Shown: in pieces, positions 26,606 to 36,251 of the stretch | How the letters are laid out: the number at the start of each line of letters is the position of its first letter | How positions within the stretch are numbered: the stretch's first letter is position 1 | Origin: Natronomonas salinimetallica | GTDB taxonomy: Archaea > Halobacteriota > Halobacteria > Halobacteriales > Haloarculaceae | Assembly (NCBI RefSeq): GCF_013839515.1 | Contig: NZ_JACDNQ010000005.1 | Span: 1 to 64,000, forward strand | Reading direction: 5' to 3' | Length of the DNA stretch: 64,000 bases | Position numbers and translations under genes: made by a program | Notes under the pieces: generated by a model | Told to the model about the DNA's origin: nothing | Databases searched by the model: none | The model's input: only the letters and a program-made list of their open reading frames with translations

Positions 26606-27592
26606 ATGACCACATCGAGCGCACCGGGGAAGGTGTATCTCTTCGGCGAGCATGCCGTCGTCTATGGCGAACCCGCCGTTCCGTGTGCCATCGAGCGACG
26701 GGCACGAGTAACCGCCGAACGACGCGATGACGAACGGGTCCGCGTGCAGGCAAACGACCTCACGCTCGATGGATTTGCCGTCACGTGGGGCGGTGAGACA
26801 GGCACGCGGCCGGACGTCGACGTGCCGAGGCCGCTCGTGGAGGCGGCAACGGGCTACATCGACGGGGCGATCGAGCAGGCCCTCGATGCGGCCGGGGAAC
26901 CGGCGGCCGGCTTCGACGTGACGGTCGAAAGCGACATTCCGCTCGGGGCGGGCCTCGGCTCCTCGGCGGCCGTCGTCGTCGCGGGGATCGACGCGGCGAC
27001 GCGCGAACTCGGCGTCGAACTGTCCTCCGAGTCCCTCGCCGACCGGGCGTATCAGGTGGAGCACGACGTCCAGGACGGTCAAGCCTCGCGGGCGGACACG
27101 TTCTGTTCGGCGATGGGTGGGGCGGTCCGCGTCCGAGGCGACGACTGCCGGCGGATCGAGGACGTCCCGACGCTGCCGTTCGTCGTGGGCTACGACGGCA
27201 ACACCGGGGATACCGGGGAACTCGTCGCCGGCGTTAGAAAGCTCAAAGACACCTACGGGTTCGCCGCCGACACCATCGGATCGATCGGCGATCTGGTCCG
27301 GACGGGCGAACTAGCCCTGCGCGATGGAGACATAGAGGAGCTCGGCCGGCTGATGGACTTCAACCACGGTCTCCTGTCGGCGGTCGGCGTCTCCTCACGC
27401 TCGCTCGATACGATGGTGTGGGCGGCCCGCGAAGCCGGCGCGCTCGGCGCGAAGCTCACCGGTGCCGGCGGCGGTGGCTGTATCGTCGCGCTCGACCGGA
27501 CCGAACAGACCCACACGGCCCTGGAGTACACGCCGGGATGTGAGGACGCCTTTCGGGCGGAACTCGACGGTGAAGGGGTCCGACCCGAGTGA
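26606..27592 (+). CDS. mvk: Mevalonate kinase
   Basis: GHMP kinase (328 aa) phosphorylating mevalonate, an early step to isoprenoids. Signatures: APGKVYLFGEHAVVYGEPA at the N-terminus, the ATP loop PLGAGLGSSAAVVV (about 112-125) and GAKLTGAGGGGC near the C-terminus. Length is normal. It is followed directly by isopentenyl phosphate kinase, with overlapping stop and start, so the two steps of the archaeal mevalonate route are cotranscribed. Confidence 0.96.
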   Translation: MTTSSAPGKVYLFGEHAVVYGEPAVPCAIERRARVTAERRDDERVRVQANDLTLDGFAVTWGGETGTRPDVDVPRPLVEAATGYIDGAIEQALDAAGEPAAGFDVTVESDIPLGAGLGSSAAVVVAGIDAATRELGVELSSESLADRAYQVEHDVQDGQASRADTFCSAMGGAVRVRGDDCRRIEDVPTLPFVVGYDGNTGDTGELVAGVRKLKDTYGFAADTIGSIGDLVRTGELALRDGDIEELGRLMDFNHGLLSAVGVSSRSLDTMVWAAREAGALGAKLTGAGGGGCIVALDRTEQTHTALEYTPGCEDAFRAELDGEGVRPE

Positions 27593-28341
27593 TGACGGCG
27601 AACCGAGCGACGACGACGGTACTGAAACTCGGCGGGAGCGTCGTCACGGAGAAAGACCGCCCGGAAACGGTCGACCCGGCATCGCTCCGTCGGGCGGCCG
27701 AGTCGGTCGCGACGATCACCGGTCGGCTCGTCGTCGTCCACGGCGGCGGGAGCTTCGGCCACCACCACGCGGCCGAACACGGCGTCTCGAACACCGAGGG
27801 GACGAACGAGGACGCCGCGATCCGTTCGATCCACGGCGCGATGAAACGGCTCAACGGGGCGGTGGTCGATAGCTTGGCCGAAGCGGGCGTCCCGGCCGTT
27901 CCCGTCCACCCGTTTTCGGCGGCAGTACGGACCGCGGAGGGGACCCTGCGGCTGGGGACGGATCCGGTCGCGGCGATGCTCGATGCGGGGTTCGTTCCGG
28001 TGTTACACGGCGATACGGTGATACACGACGGCACTGGAGCCACGATCGTCTCGGGCGACGAACTCGTCGTCGCGTTGGCGGGCGCACTCGGTGCCGACCG
28101 CGTCGGTGTCTGCTCGTCCGTCCCCGGTGTGTACGACGCCGAGGGGGACGTCATCGGCCGGATCGAATCGTTCGAGGACGTCGTCGACGCGGTCGGGGCG
28201 AGCGATACGACGGACGTCACCGGCGGGATGGCCGGAAAGGTTCGCGAACTGCTGTCGCTCGACGCGCCGGCGTACGTCTTCGATATCGACGGGCTGGATG
28301 CGTTCGCCGCCGGCGGCACGCCGGGGACCGAGATCGAGTAA
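27592..28341 (+). CDS. ipk: Isopentenyl phosphate kinase
   Basis: Amino-acid-kinase-fold enzyme (249 aa) making isopentenyl diphosphate from isopentenyl phosphate, as in the archaeal alternative mevalonate pathway. VLKLGGSVVTEK starts the fold. The VVHGGGSFGHHHA motif holds the diagnostic active-site histidine. DVTGGMAGKV lies near the C-terminus. ATG 27592 shares a base with the mvk stop; an in-frame GTG at 27589 is also possible. Confidence 0.95.
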   Translation: MTANRATTTVLKLGGSVVTEKDRPETVDPASLRRAAESVATITGRLVVVHGGGSFGHHHAAEHGVSNTEGTNEDAAIRSIHGAMKRLNGAVVDSLAEAGVPAVPVHPFSAAVRTAEGTLRLGTDPVAAMLDAGFVPVLHGDTVIHDGTGATIVSGDELVVALAGALGADRVGVCSSVPGVYDAEGDVIGRIESFEDVVDAVGASDTTDVTGGMAGKVRELLSLDAPAYVFDIDGLDAFAAGGTPGTEIE

Positions 28342-28365
28342 CGCTCTCGTGACGCTCAACCCACT

Positions 28366-28378
28366 ATTTTTTAACCCC
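28366..28378 (+). terminator. T-rich terminator after ipk
   Basis: ATTTTTTAA about 25 bases after the ipk stop, in a 270-base gap before RNase J. Probable transcription end. Confidence 0.5.
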
Positions 28379-28558
28379 CGAGAACGAAGCCTCCTGTAAC
28401 CGAGCGACGGTCGCCCCGGACTCGGACGGGCGGCCGGCAGTTGCGGGCGGGAGACGGCTGTTCGAGGCCATGCGATCGGATGCGACCGATCGAACGCCTC
28501 GTCGGTTCCGACCGCCGGCGCACCGATCCGTCGGTGTCGCGTCCGTCATAGACGGCCG

Positions 28559-28610
28559 TGTATATGGCCGGTCGCCCAGCCCTCCGGCCGGCGAGCGTCC
28601 TCTCGGAGGT
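28559..28610 (+). promoter_or_regulatory. Promoter and strong Shine-Dalgarno of the RNase J gene
   Basis: TGTATATGG at 28559-28567 is a TATA candidate. GGAGGT at 28605-28610 lies five bases before the ATG at 28616. Unlike most genes here, this mRNA appears to have a leader and a classical ribosome-binding site. Confidence 0.6.
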
Positions 28611-28615
28611 AAACT

Positions 28616-29956
28616 ATGGAAGTCGAAATCGCAACCATTGGCGGCTACGAGGAAGTCGGACGACAGATGACGGCCGTTCGGGCCGGAGAAGACGTCGTTA
28701 TTTTCGACATGGGACTGAACCTCTCGAAGGTTCTCATCCACGACAACGTCGAAACCGAACGAATGCACAGTCTCGATCTTATCGACATGGGCGCGATCCC
28801 GGACGACCGCGTCATGTCCGATATCGAGGGCGACGTACAGGCCATCGTGCCGACGCACGGTCACCTCGATCACATCGGGGCGATCTCCAAACTGGCACAC
28901 AGATACGACGCACCGATCGTGGCGACGCCGTTCACGCTCGAACTCGTCAAACAGGAGATCCAAAGCGAGGAGAAATTCGGCGTCCAAAACGACTTGATCG
29001 AGATGGATCCCGGAGAGACGATGGCCATCGGCGAGGACTGCGAACTCGAGTTCGTCAACGTGACGCACTCGGTCATCGACGCGATCAACCCCGTCCTCCA
29101 CACCCCCGAAGGTGCCGTCGTCTACGGTCTCGACAAACGTGTCGACCACAACCCGGTCATCGGCGACCCGATCGACATGGAACGGTTCCGCGAGATCGGC
29201 CGCGAGGGCGTACTCTGTTACATCGAGGACTGTACGAACGCCGGCAAAAAGGGCAAGACCCCCTCCGAGTCGGTCGCGCGAGAACAGCTAAAGGACGTGT
29301 TGTACTCCCTGGAGGACTACGACGGCGGGATCGTCGCCACCACGTTCTCGAGTCACATCGCCCGCGTCAAATCACTCGTCGAGTTCGCCGAGGACATCGG
29401 ACGCCAGCCCGTCCTTTTGGGCCGCTCGATGGAAAAATACTCCGGGACCGCAGAGCGTCTCGACTTCATCGACTTCCCCGGCGATCTGGGGATGTACGGC
29501 CACCGGAAATCCGTCGACCGGACGTTCAAACGGATCATGAACGAAGGAAAAGAAAAATACCTGCCGGTCGTCACCGGCCACCAGGGCGAGCCCCGTGCGA
29601 TGTTGACCCGGATGGCCCGCGGCGAGACGCCGTACGAACTCGATGACGGCGACAAGGTCGTCTTTTCGGCCCGCGTGATCCCCGAGCCGACGAACGAGGG
29701 CCAGCGCTATCAGGCTGAAAAGCTCCTCGGGATGCAGGGCGCTCGCATCTATGACGATATCCACGTCTCCGGGCACCTCCGTACCGAGGGCCACTACCAG
29801 ATGCTCGACGCCCTCCAACCCGAGAACCTCATCCCGGCACACCAAGACATGAAGGGCTTCTCACCGTACGTCGACTTGGCCCGAGGCCAGGGCTACAACG
29901 TCGGAGAGGACCTCCACATCACGCAGAACGGGAACACCATCCAGCTCACGGAATGA
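28616..29956 (+). CDS. rnj: Ribonuclease J
   Basis: Metallo-beta-lactamase/beta-CASP ribonuclease (446 aa), a 5'-3' exonuclease of euryarchaea. The zinc motif THGHLDH is at 80-86. Further ligands are in NVTHSVIDA and [11 protein letters not shown], and beta-CASP motifs in [17 protein letters not shown] and [10 protein letters not shown]; the final HVSGHL and PAH motifs are present. It overlaps the following prenyl synthase by four bases, an arrangement known in haloarchaea. Confidence 0.95.
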   Translation: MEVEIATIGGYEEVGRQMTAVRAGEDVVIFDMGLNLSKVLIHDNVETERMHSLDLIDMGAIPDDRVMSDIEGDVQAIVPTHGHLDHIGAISKLAHRYDAPIVATPFTLELVKQEIQSEEKFGVQNDLIEMDPGETMAIGEDCELEFVNVTHSVIDAINPVLHTPEGAVVYGLDKRVDHNPVIGDPIDMERFREIGREGVLCYIEDCTNAGKKGKTPSESVAREQLKDVLYSLEDYDGGIVATTFSSHIARVKSLVEFAEDIGRQPVLLGRSMEKYSGTAERLDFIDFPGDLGMYGHRKSVDRTFKRIMNEGKEKYLPVVTGHQGEPRAMLTRMARGETPYELDDGDKVVFSARVIPEPTNEGQRYQAEKLLGMQGARIYDDIHVSGHLRTEGHYQMLDALQPENLIPAHQDMKGFSPYVDLARGQGYNVGEDLHITQNGNTIQLTE

Positions 29957-30978
29957 CGACCTCAGAACGCGTGGAATCGGCTATCGCCGACCGGAGAGCC
30001 ATCGTCAACGACGCGATCACCGAGCAGCTGCCGATACAGCGCCCAGAACGGCTTTATTCGGCGTCTCGGTATCTGCTCGATGCGGGCGGCAAGCGTCTCC
30101 GGCCGACGATCTTCCTCTTGATCGCGGAATCGATCTCGGAGACGGCGTCCCCCGCGGACGACTATCGGGCGTTTCCGACGTTGAACGGGGAACGAATAGA
30201 CGTACTTTCGGCGGCCGTCTCGATCGAGGTCATTCAGTCGTTCACTTTGATTCACGACGACATCATGGACGACGACAACCTCCGTCGCGGCGTGCCGGCC
30301 GTCCACCGGGAGTACGACCTCGAAACCGCGATCTTGGCCGGGGACACGCTCTATTCGAAGGCGTTCGAATACATGCTCGATACCGGCGCGCCAGCCGATA
30401 AGAGCGTTCAGGCACTAGAGGAGCTGGCGACCACCTGTACTGAGATCTGTGAGGGACAGGCGCTGGACGTCGATTTCGAGTGCCGAACGGACGTGACGAC
30501 CGAGGAGTACCTCGAAATGATTGAATATAAAACCGCAGTCCTGTACGCGGCCGCGGCGGCGACGCCGGCTATTCTGCTCGGGAGCGACGAGGAGACGGTC
30601 GATGCCCTCCACGGGTATGGCCTCGATATCGGGCGTGCCTTCCAGATACAGGACGACCTCCTGGATCTGACGACACCGAGCGAGGAACTCGGAAAGCGGC
30701 GCGGGTCCGACCTGATCGAGGGGAAACGGACCGTGATCACGCTCCACGCCCGGAACCAGGGCCTCGACGTCGAGGACCTCGTTCCCGAGAACCCGAGCGA
30801 CGCCGAGATCGAAGCGGCGCTCGAACAGCTTCGGGCCACCGGGAGCATCGACTTCGCCAGGGAGTTGGCCGAGGAACTCGTCGAGAGCGGAAAACGACGA
30901 CTCGACGTGTTACCCGAAAACGAACCCCACGACCTGCTCGAAGAGATCGCACACTATCTGGTCGAGCGGGCCTATTGA
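29953..30978 (+). CDS. idsA: Polyprenyl (geranylgeranyl/farnesylgeranyl) diphosphate synthase
   Basis: Trans-isoprenyl diphosphate synthase (341 aa), supplying C20 (or C25) precursors for membrane lipids and carotenoids. First Asp-rich motif DDIMD (102-106) with [12 protein letters not shown] upstream; second motif QIQDDLLD near 232; DLIEGKRT after it. The residues just before the first motif (FTLIH) lack bulky aromatics at the chain-stop position five before DDxxD except Phe, so product length is uncertain. It is translationally coupled to RNase J and followed by a strong hairpin. Confidence 0.94.
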   Translation: MTTSERVESAIADRRAIVNDAITEQLPIQRPERLYSASRYLLDAGGKRLRPTIFLLIAESISETASPADDYRAFPTLNGERIDVLSAAVSIEVIQSFTLIHDDIMDDDNLRRGVPAVHREYDLETAILAGDTLYSKAFEYMLDTGAPADKSVQALEELATTCTEICEGQALDVDFECRTDVTTEEYLEMIEYKTAVLYAAAAATPAILLGSDEETVDALHGYGLDIGRAFQIQDDLLDLTTPSEELGKRRGSDLIEGKRTVITLHARNQGLDVEDLVPENPSDAEIEAALEQLRATGSIDFARELAEELVESGKRRLDVLPENEPHDLLEEIAHYLVERAY

Positions 30979-30987
30979 CCGCGGATC

Positions 30988-31004
30988 GCCGGCCGATGGC
31001 CGGC
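30988..31004 (+). terminator. Strong GC hairpin after the prenyl synthase
   Basis: GCCGGCC, loop GAT, GGCCGGC: a perfect 7-bp stem nine bases after the stop codon. It could terminate the operon or protect its 3' end. Confidence 0.5.
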
Positions 31005-31011
31005 CCCACTG

Positions 31012-31188
31012 TTTATATACGATACCGGGGACAGACCCCCACGTGGGCTAATACGAAGCCGACAGCAGGGGTCAGCGGTCGCGTGGGTCACCGCTGTCGG
31101 GTCGTCAGCCGGATCCGCCTGTTTGCCCTTTCCGGTAGCGACGGACGAATCCGCGAGGTTTTGGTAGTCCCCCCAGTAGTCGTGGCCG
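31012..31188 (+). other. Structured leader or small RNA candidate upstream of gltX
   Basis: TTTATATA at 31012-31019 is a clear TATA box, about 170 bases before the gltX ATG, implying a transcribed leader of ~145 bases. Inside it, CCGACA (31059-31064) pairs with TGTCGG (31095-31100), and the nested GCGGT pairs with ACCGC, making a two-part hairpin with a 10-base bulge. It could be a regulatory leader or a separate small RNA. I could not match it to a known RNA family. Confidence 0.4.
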
Positions 31189-32904
31189 ATGGAACAAGAC
31201 CTTCGCGAACGCATCGAGCGCGAGGCCGAGACGGCCGCGTTGTTCAACGCGCTCAAACACGACAGCGACGCACAGGTCGGCGCGATCATGGGGCCGATAA
31301 TGGGCGAAAACCCCGAATTCAGGCCATATGGGGATGAGATTCCGGGGATTATCGCTCCCGTCATTGACAGCGTAAACGAACGCTCCGCCGCGGAGAAACG
31401 CGAGCGGCTCGAACGTCTAGCCCCGATGCGGCTCGAGGAGTTAGATGCCGAGGACGAAGAAGACGACCAGCCGCTTCCGGACCTCCCCAACGTCGACGCC
31501 TACGAGGACGTTCGAATGCGATTAGCCCCGAACCCGAACGGTCCCTGGCACCTCGGGAGCGCCCGGATGCCCGCGGTCATCGGTACGTACAAACAGATGT
31601 ACGACGGCTGGATGCTGTGTCGGTTCGACGACACCGATCCGGAGACGAAACGTCCGGATCCCAACGCGTACGGCGAGATCTTGTCGTCGATCGGATATCT
31701 CGGGTTCGATCCCGACGAGGTGGTCAAGGCCTCCGATCGTGTCGAGACGTACTACGAACACGCCCGAACGCTCATAGACGAGGGCGGTGCCTACACCTGC
31801 AGCTGCGATGCGGCCTCGTTTTCGGCACTGAAAAACGACGGACGGCCGTGTCCACACCGTGAGAAGGACGCTGAGACGACGCGTTCGGAGTTCAAGGCGA
31901 TGATAGACGGCGAGTACGCCGCCGGCGAGATGGTGCTCCGCGTCCGGACCGACATCGAGCACAAAAACCCCGCACTGCGCGATTGGGTCGCGTTCCGCAT
32001 GGTGGATACACCGCATCCACGCAGCGAGGCCGAGGAGTACCGTTGCTGGCCGATGTTGGATTTCCAGTCCGGCATCGACGACCACGAATTCGAGATCACC
32101 CACATCGTCCGCGGGATCGACCTCCAGGATTCCGCCAAGCGACAGGGATTCGTCTACGACTACTTCGGCTGGGAGTACCCCGAGGTACTCCACTGGGGCC
32201 ACGTCCAGATCGATGCCTACGACGTCGAACTGTCGACGTCGACGATCAAGGAACTCATAGCGAATGGCGAACTCGACGGCTGGGACGACCCGCGTGCACC
32301 GACGGTCGCGAGCCTCCAGCGTCGGGGGATCCGTGGCGAAGCCATCGTCAACGCGATGGTCGGGCTCGGAACGTCGACGTCGAACGTCGATCTCGCGATG
32401 TCGTCGGTCTACGCGGAGAACCGCGAGTTGATCGACGACGAAGCCGACCGGCTGTTTTTCGTCCGTGACGGGGTCGAAAAGACGCTCGACGGCGGTCCCG
32501 ACAGCGCAGCGCCGCCGGTCCACCCGGACCACGAAGCGCGGGGCGTCCGTGAGATCCCCGTCGGTGACGGCGTACTCGTCGAACCCGATGACGTGCCGCC
32601 CGAGGGACAGCGGGTCTGGCTGAAGGGGTACGGGCCGGTCCGTTATACCGACGGTGTATTCGAGTTCACCGGCGATGGAATCGACGTCGTCCGCGAGGAG
32701 GACGTGGACGTCGTCCACTGGGTCCCCGCCGAGGAGAACGTCCCGCTCAGACTCCGAACGATGGACGGCGACGAGAGCGGCCACGTCGAGCCCGGTATCG
32801 GCGGATACGGCTCCGACGACGTCGTCCAGTTCGAGCGGATCGGCTTCGCTCGGATCGACCGACACGAGGACGAGGAGACGGTCGCATACTTCGCTCACCC
32901 CTGA
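31189..32904 (+). CDS. gltX: Glutamyl-tRNA synthetase (archaeal GlnRS-like type)
   Basis: Class I aminoacyl-tRNA synthetase (571 aa). As in most archaea it is likely to charge tRNA-Glu and also tRNA-Gln, with later amidation. An N-terminal ~105-residue helical domain precedes the HIGH-like motif PNPNGPWHLGS (115-124). The KMSKS-equivalent is in ELSTSTIKEL. The GlnRS-type beta-barrel anticodon domain forms the C-terminus. A TATA box about 170 bases upstream implies a long structured leader. Confidence 0.96.
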   Translation: MEQDLRERIEREAETAALFNALKHDSDAQVGAIMGPIMGENPEFRPYGDEIPGIIAPVIDSVNERSAAEKRERLERLAPMRLEELDAEDEEDDQPLPDLPNVDAYEDVRMRLAPNPNGPWHLGSARMPAVIGTYKQMYDGWMLCRFDDTDPETKRPDPNAYGEILSSIGYLGFDPDEVVKASDRVETYYEHARTLIDEGGAYTCSCDAASFSALKNDGRPCPHREKDAETTRSEFKAMIDGEYAAGEMVLRVRTDIEHKNPALRDWVAFRMVDTPHPRSEAEEYRCWPMLDFQSGIDDHEFEITHIVRGIDLQDSAKRQGFVYDYFGWEYPEVLHWGHVQIDAYDVELSTSTIKELIANGELDGWDDPRAPTVASLQRRGIRGEAIVNAMVGLGTSTSNVDLAMSSVYAENRELIDDEADRLFFVRDGVEKTLDGGPDSAAPPVHPDHEARGVREIPVGDGVLVEPDDVPPEGQRVWLKGYGPVRYTDGVFEFTGDGIDVVREEDVDVVHWVPAEENVPLRLRTMDGDESGHVEPGIGGYGSDDVVQFERIGFARIDRHEDEETVAYFAHP

Positions 32905-33006
32905 TATGCGGTAGTTGCCAGCGGGGCAAATCCGGAAGTCAGTATACCGATGGAGCGGTCACCGCCGGAACGGTGCGGACGGTGACCGTTCCCGGACCCC
33001 AACAGT

Positions 33007-33046
33007 CCGTATGAGCGAACGGCGAGCCCGTATGAGCGAACGGCGA
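33007..33046. repeat. 19-bp tandem repeat upstream of ferredoxin
   Basis: CCGTATGAGCGAACGGCGA occurs at 33007-33025 and 33028-33046 (period 21). It ends just before the TATA-like GTTTAAC at 33049-33055. An inverted repeat CGGTCACCG / CGGTGACCG lies at 32956-32988. These may be control elements or simple duplications. Confidence 0.9.
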
Positions 33047-33083
33047 ACGTTTAACGCCTCGGCCCACATCCGGATACGTATCA

Positions 33084-33413
33084 ATGGCCATCGATCCGAA
33101 CTTCGAGGAGAACCGTGAACTGGAGGGTCGAGAGCACGGTGTCGACGTCTGGGGGCCGACGGAGCCTCCGGAGCAACTCGGTATCCGTGGCGTCCACGTC
33201 GCCGTCGATTTCGATATCTGTCTGTCCGACGGGGCGTGTCTCGAGGACTGTCCCGTCGACGTCTTCGAATGGGTCGACACCCCCGGCCACCCCGAGAGCG
33301 AAATCAAGGCCAACCCGACCCACGAAGAGCAGTGTATCGACTGTATGCTCTGTGTGGACGTCTGTCCGGTCGATGCGATCGACGTCGATCCGGGGCGTAC
33401 CGATCGCTTCTGA
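33084..33413 (+). CDS. Seven-iron (3Fe-4S/4Fe-4S) ferredoxin
   Basis: 109-aa electron carrier. An N-terminal ~40-residue extension precedes the cluster domain. Cys46, Cys52 and Cys56-Pro (the C-x5-C-x3-CP pattern of a 3Fe-4S site) and Cys84, Cys87, Cys90 and Cys94-Pro for the 4Fe-4S site are present. It resembles the zinc-containing archaeal ferredoxins, but the zinc-binding histidines cannot be assigned with confidence (His18, His38 and His69 are candidates). TATA-like GTTTAAC about 32 bases upstream. Its stop codon touches the terminal-inverted-repeat element at 33413. Confidence 0.9.
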   Translation: MAIDPNFEENRELEGREHGVDVWGPTEPPEQLGIRGVHVAVDFDICLSDGACLEDCPVDVFEWVDTPGHPESEIKANPTHEEQCIDCMLCVDVCPVDAIDVDPGRTDRF

Positions 33414-33521
33414 TACTGTCGGACGTAATTTCGTGAATACCTGAATCGTTTAGATAGACGAAACCGTACTGTAACACGACGCTCAGAGATTTTCGATTCA
33501 AGTAGTTACGTCCGACAGTAT
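33413..33521. mobile_element. 109-bp element with perfect 16-bp terminal inverted repeats (MITE-like)
   Basis: ATACTGTCGGACGTAA (33413-33428) is the exact reverse complement of TTACGTCCGACAGTAT (33506-33521). The interior is AT-richer than its surroundings and encodes nothing. This is the structure of a non-autonomous miniature insertion element. No clear target duplication flanks it. Confidence 0.7.
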
Positions 33522-33602
33522 GAGCGCCCCAGCGGGTTGTGACTACCACGAACGGCCACCCTCGGAGCCAAATCACGGACGACGGTGGAGCCGGAAGGAC
33601 GG

Positions 33603-35864
33603 TCATCCGTCACGGAACCGGTCCGTCTCCTCGCGTGCGAGCTCGGAGCCATACCGATCGACCAGTGGTCCGTAGACGTCACCGAGCGCGCGCTTGCACT
33701 CCCGCTCGGAGTCGTAGCCGAGCGCGTCGGCGGCCGCCGCCCAGGGGGTCTCCTGTAGGACCTTCCGCACGAGGAGGCGCTCGTGGTCCGGATCGGAGAC
33801 CGCGCCGTCGACGAGTGCCCGGAACGCGAGCAGCCGGAACGGGCCGGGTGCGGTGTCGTACCGTCCGGGGCCGTCGGCGGCGCTCGCGACGATACGCCAC
33901 TCGAAGTCGCTCAACTCGGGCGGTGTTCCGCCGTCGATGGATGCGAGCGCCCCACGGACGACGTCGGGGTCCAACGATCGGAGAGCGCCCGAGAGGACGT
34001 CCGGGAGCCGTCGCCGGAACCACTCTACGTGTCTGTCCGCGAGTTCGCGTCCGGCCTCGGAGACGGGTCGCAACATCACCGCCGACCGTTCGCCGCTCGC
34101 CTCGTTTCGCGTCCCCGAGAGGTGGACCGTCCGGTAGCCGTTAGCCGTCCAAAACGAGAGCAGCTGTGGCGTTACACCGTAGCTTACGCCCAGATAATCG
34201 ACGTCACCGAACCGGTCGTCGCCGGAATCCGGGCTGCTGTATTCGGCTTCGACGTCGGCGAGAAGCCGTGATCCGAACCCCCCTGATCGAGCGTCGCGGT
34301 GGGTCGCGATGCGTACCACGCGGAGGCCGGTAGGGATTCCGGCCTCGGGATCCCGGAGCTGGCTCGTCAACAGGTCCGGAATCAGGTTGCCGCGGATGCG
34401 GTCCCCCTCGTAGGCGAGGCGTCGCGTCCCCTCGTCGAGGCCGCCCTCGGCGGCCAACATCGCGACCGAGACCGGGTACCCGTCGACGGTGAGCGCACGC
34501 AGTGCGACGTTCGGTGCGTCCAGTAGTCGGGCGAGGTCGTCGGGCTGGGTCCGGTAGTGTGCCGAAACGAGTAGCCCGAACACCTCCCGGAGCAACGCCT
34601 CGTTGTCGGCGAGGTCGTCCCGGTCGAGCCGCTCGTAGGTCGCCTCCGTCGAGGACGTCCCCTCGAGGAGTTGCCCGGGCGGTGGGGTCGCATCCAACAA
34701 CAGCGCGTTGAACAGCCACACCTCGATCGGGTCCGCCGCGGCATAGCGGATCGGCTCCGAGAGTACCCGTTCGGTGACGTCGCGGGCCGCTTCGAGGGCG
34801 TCCCGAAACCGGACGTCGAATCCCCGTCCGGCACCCTCGTATCCACGGACCGTCGTCGACAGACAGGTCGCCGGGGCCACCGACAGAAGCTCCTCGAGCC
34901 GTCGGACTGGGAGCGCTGCGGCCTCGTCGACGAACAGTACGTCGGCCGACGATTCGACCGCCTCGGCCGGCGACTCGAACCGTATCTCGGCGTCGAAAGC
35001 CCGGAGAAACGGCGTTTCGCGGCCGTCACGACCGTCCTCGGATAACACGCCGAGCGTCTCGAGCAGCTCGGCCGCGCGCTCGAAGAGTTCCGCCGCGTTC
35101 CGATAGCTCGGAGCCGTGACGACCACGGTCGAGCCGTCGGCGGCGAGGGCGGCGGCGGCGAGTCCCGCGGCACTCGATTTCCCGCGGCCGCGGTCGGCTT
35201 CGAGAACGACCGCCGTTCCGGGCTCGTATAGCCGTTCGCAGTCGGAGACCGCGGCGCGCTGGTCGGCGCTCAGACACGCCTCGTAGACTGCCTCGGGGAA
35301 CACGTGGGCGGTCTCAAAAGAGCCCCGACCCGGTGGGCGGCAGGGTGGCGGGTCGGTACGCCCGTGTTTCGTTCGCCTCCCGGCATCGACGTCGACGATC
35401 GCGATCCCCCGATGCGTACGGAGGGTTTCGAGGAACCGGCGTTTGAACCGCGTGCGGACGTCGCTGATCGACCACGGCGGTGCCGCGAGCGACTTCTCGA
35501 ACCGTCCACCGGCCCGGAGCCACTCGGAGGGCCGAGGGAGTAATACGACGAGAAGGCCGCCACCGTCGACGGCACCGGTCGCCCGCCCGACCGTGTTCGG
35601 CCGGCAGGTGTCGTGACAGTCGAGAACGATACAGTCGTACGTGGTCCCGAGCAACGTCCCCGTTCGCTCGGTCTCGACGTATTCGCCGACGACGGGGTGT
35701 GCCGAGATGCTCGCGACACGCCGATCGGAGCCGAACGCGTCGACGGCGGTCTCGGCCCCATCGTAACAGAGAGCCCGATCACCGTGTAACACCAACAGCC
35801 GACGCTCGTTCGCGGCGGCCGCCTCGGCTCGGAGTTCTCGGGCCGTCTCCCGAACCGTATCCAT
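33603..35864 (-). CDS. tmcA: tRNA(Met) cytidine acetyltransferase TmcA
   Basis: ATP-dependent RNA acetyltransferase (753 aa) forming N4-acetylcytidine. Domains in order: N-terminal DUF1726-like region (about 1-190), RecA-like helicase with Walker A EADRGRGKSSAAG (about 222) and VLFVDEAAALP, GNAT acetyltransferase (RVVRIATHRDARSGGFGSRLL, about 520-540) and a C-terminal tRNA-binding helical domain. In archaea it acetylates tRNA and in some species many rRNA sites. Single gene, divergent from the small zinc-finger gene. Confidence 0.94.
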   Translation of the reverse strand: MDTVRETARELRAEAAAANERRLLVLHGDRALCYDGAETAVDAFGSDRRVASISAHPVVGEYVETERTGTLLGTTYDCIVLDCHDTCRPNTVGRATGAVDGGGLLVVLLPRPSEWLRAGGRFEKSLAAPPWSISDVRTRFKRRFLETLRTHRGIAIVDVDAGRRTKHGRTDPPPCRPPGRGSFETAHVFPEAVYEACLSADQRAAVSDCERLYEPGTAVVLEADRGRGKSSAAGLAAAALAADGSTVVVTAPSYRNAAELFERAAELLETLGVLSEDGRDGRETPFLRAFDAEIRFESPAEAVESSADVLFVDEAAALPVRRLEELLSVAPATCLSTTVRGYEGAGRGFDVRFRDALEAARDVTERVLSEPIRYAAADPIEVWLFNALLLDATPPPGQLLEGTSSTEATYERLDRDDLADNEALLREVFGLLVSAHYRTQPDDLARLLDAPNVALRALTVDGYPVSVAMLAAEGGLDEGTRRLAYEGDRIRGNLIPDLLTSQLRDPEAGIPTGLRVVRIATHRDARSGGFGSRLLADVEAEYSSPDSGDDRFGDVDYLGVSYGVTPQLLSFWTANGYRTVHLSGTRNEASGERSAVMLRPVSEAGRELADRHVEWFRRRLPDVLSGALRSLDPDVVRGALASIDGGTPPELSDFEWRIVASAADGPGRYDTAPGPFRLLAFRALVDGAVSDPDHERLLVRKVLQETPWAAAADALGYDSERECKRALGDVYGPLVDRYGSELAREETDRFRDG

Positions 35865-36035
35865 GCTCGGCGTACGCCACGAAACCGGAAATCACCACCG
35901 GTCATGTGCTGTCGGACGGCGTCGATACCGTCGGCCTGGAGCGGCTTTCTGTCGGTCGGGGTGGTGTCGTTGAGGGCTGGGGGCGGCCAGCGCCGACACC
36001 GTTCGAGAGGCCGACACTGGCGGTGTCTTGATAAG

Positions 36036-36045
36036 GGTTAAATGG
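36036..36045 (+). promoter_or_regulatory. TATA box of the zinc-finger/ef1B operon
   Basis: GGTTAAATGG is centred about 27 bases before the ATG at 36067. Confidence 0.6.
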
Positions 36046-36066
36046 CACGCCGACGGACACGAACGT

Positions 36067-36249
36067 ATGAGTAGCAAAAGCGAGGAACGCAGGGAACACA
36101 CCTGTATTTCCTGCGGGATCAACATCTCCGGGACGGACGCGGCGAAGTTCGACTGCCCGGAGTGTGGAACGCTGATCTATCGCTGTGCGAAGTGCCGCAA
36201 ACAGAGCAACCTCTATGAGTGCCCCGAGTGTGGGTTCACGGGTCCATAA
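36067..36249 (+). CDS. Small zinc-finger protein (HVO_2753-like)
   Basis: 60-aa micro-protein with four C(P)xCG-type motifs: CISCG, CPECG, CAKC and CPECG, eight cysteines in all, enough for two zinc sites. It corresponds to Haloferax volcanii HVO_2753, whose deletion was reported to affect swarming and biofilm formation. It directly precedes the elongation factor 1-beta gene, the same adjacency as in Haloferax. Start ATG 36067 follows the TATA box. The 13-residue upstream extension is not used. Confidence 0.9.
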   Translation: MSSKSEERREHTCISCGINISGTDAAKFDCPECGTLIYRCAKCRKQSNLYECPECGFTGP

Positions 36250-36251
36250 CA

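Noticed and set aside
31303-31570. Missing canonical HIGH/KMSKS in gltX as a sign of inactivity
   Set aside because: HLGS and ELSTST-type variants are normal for archaeal glutamyl-tRNA synthetases.
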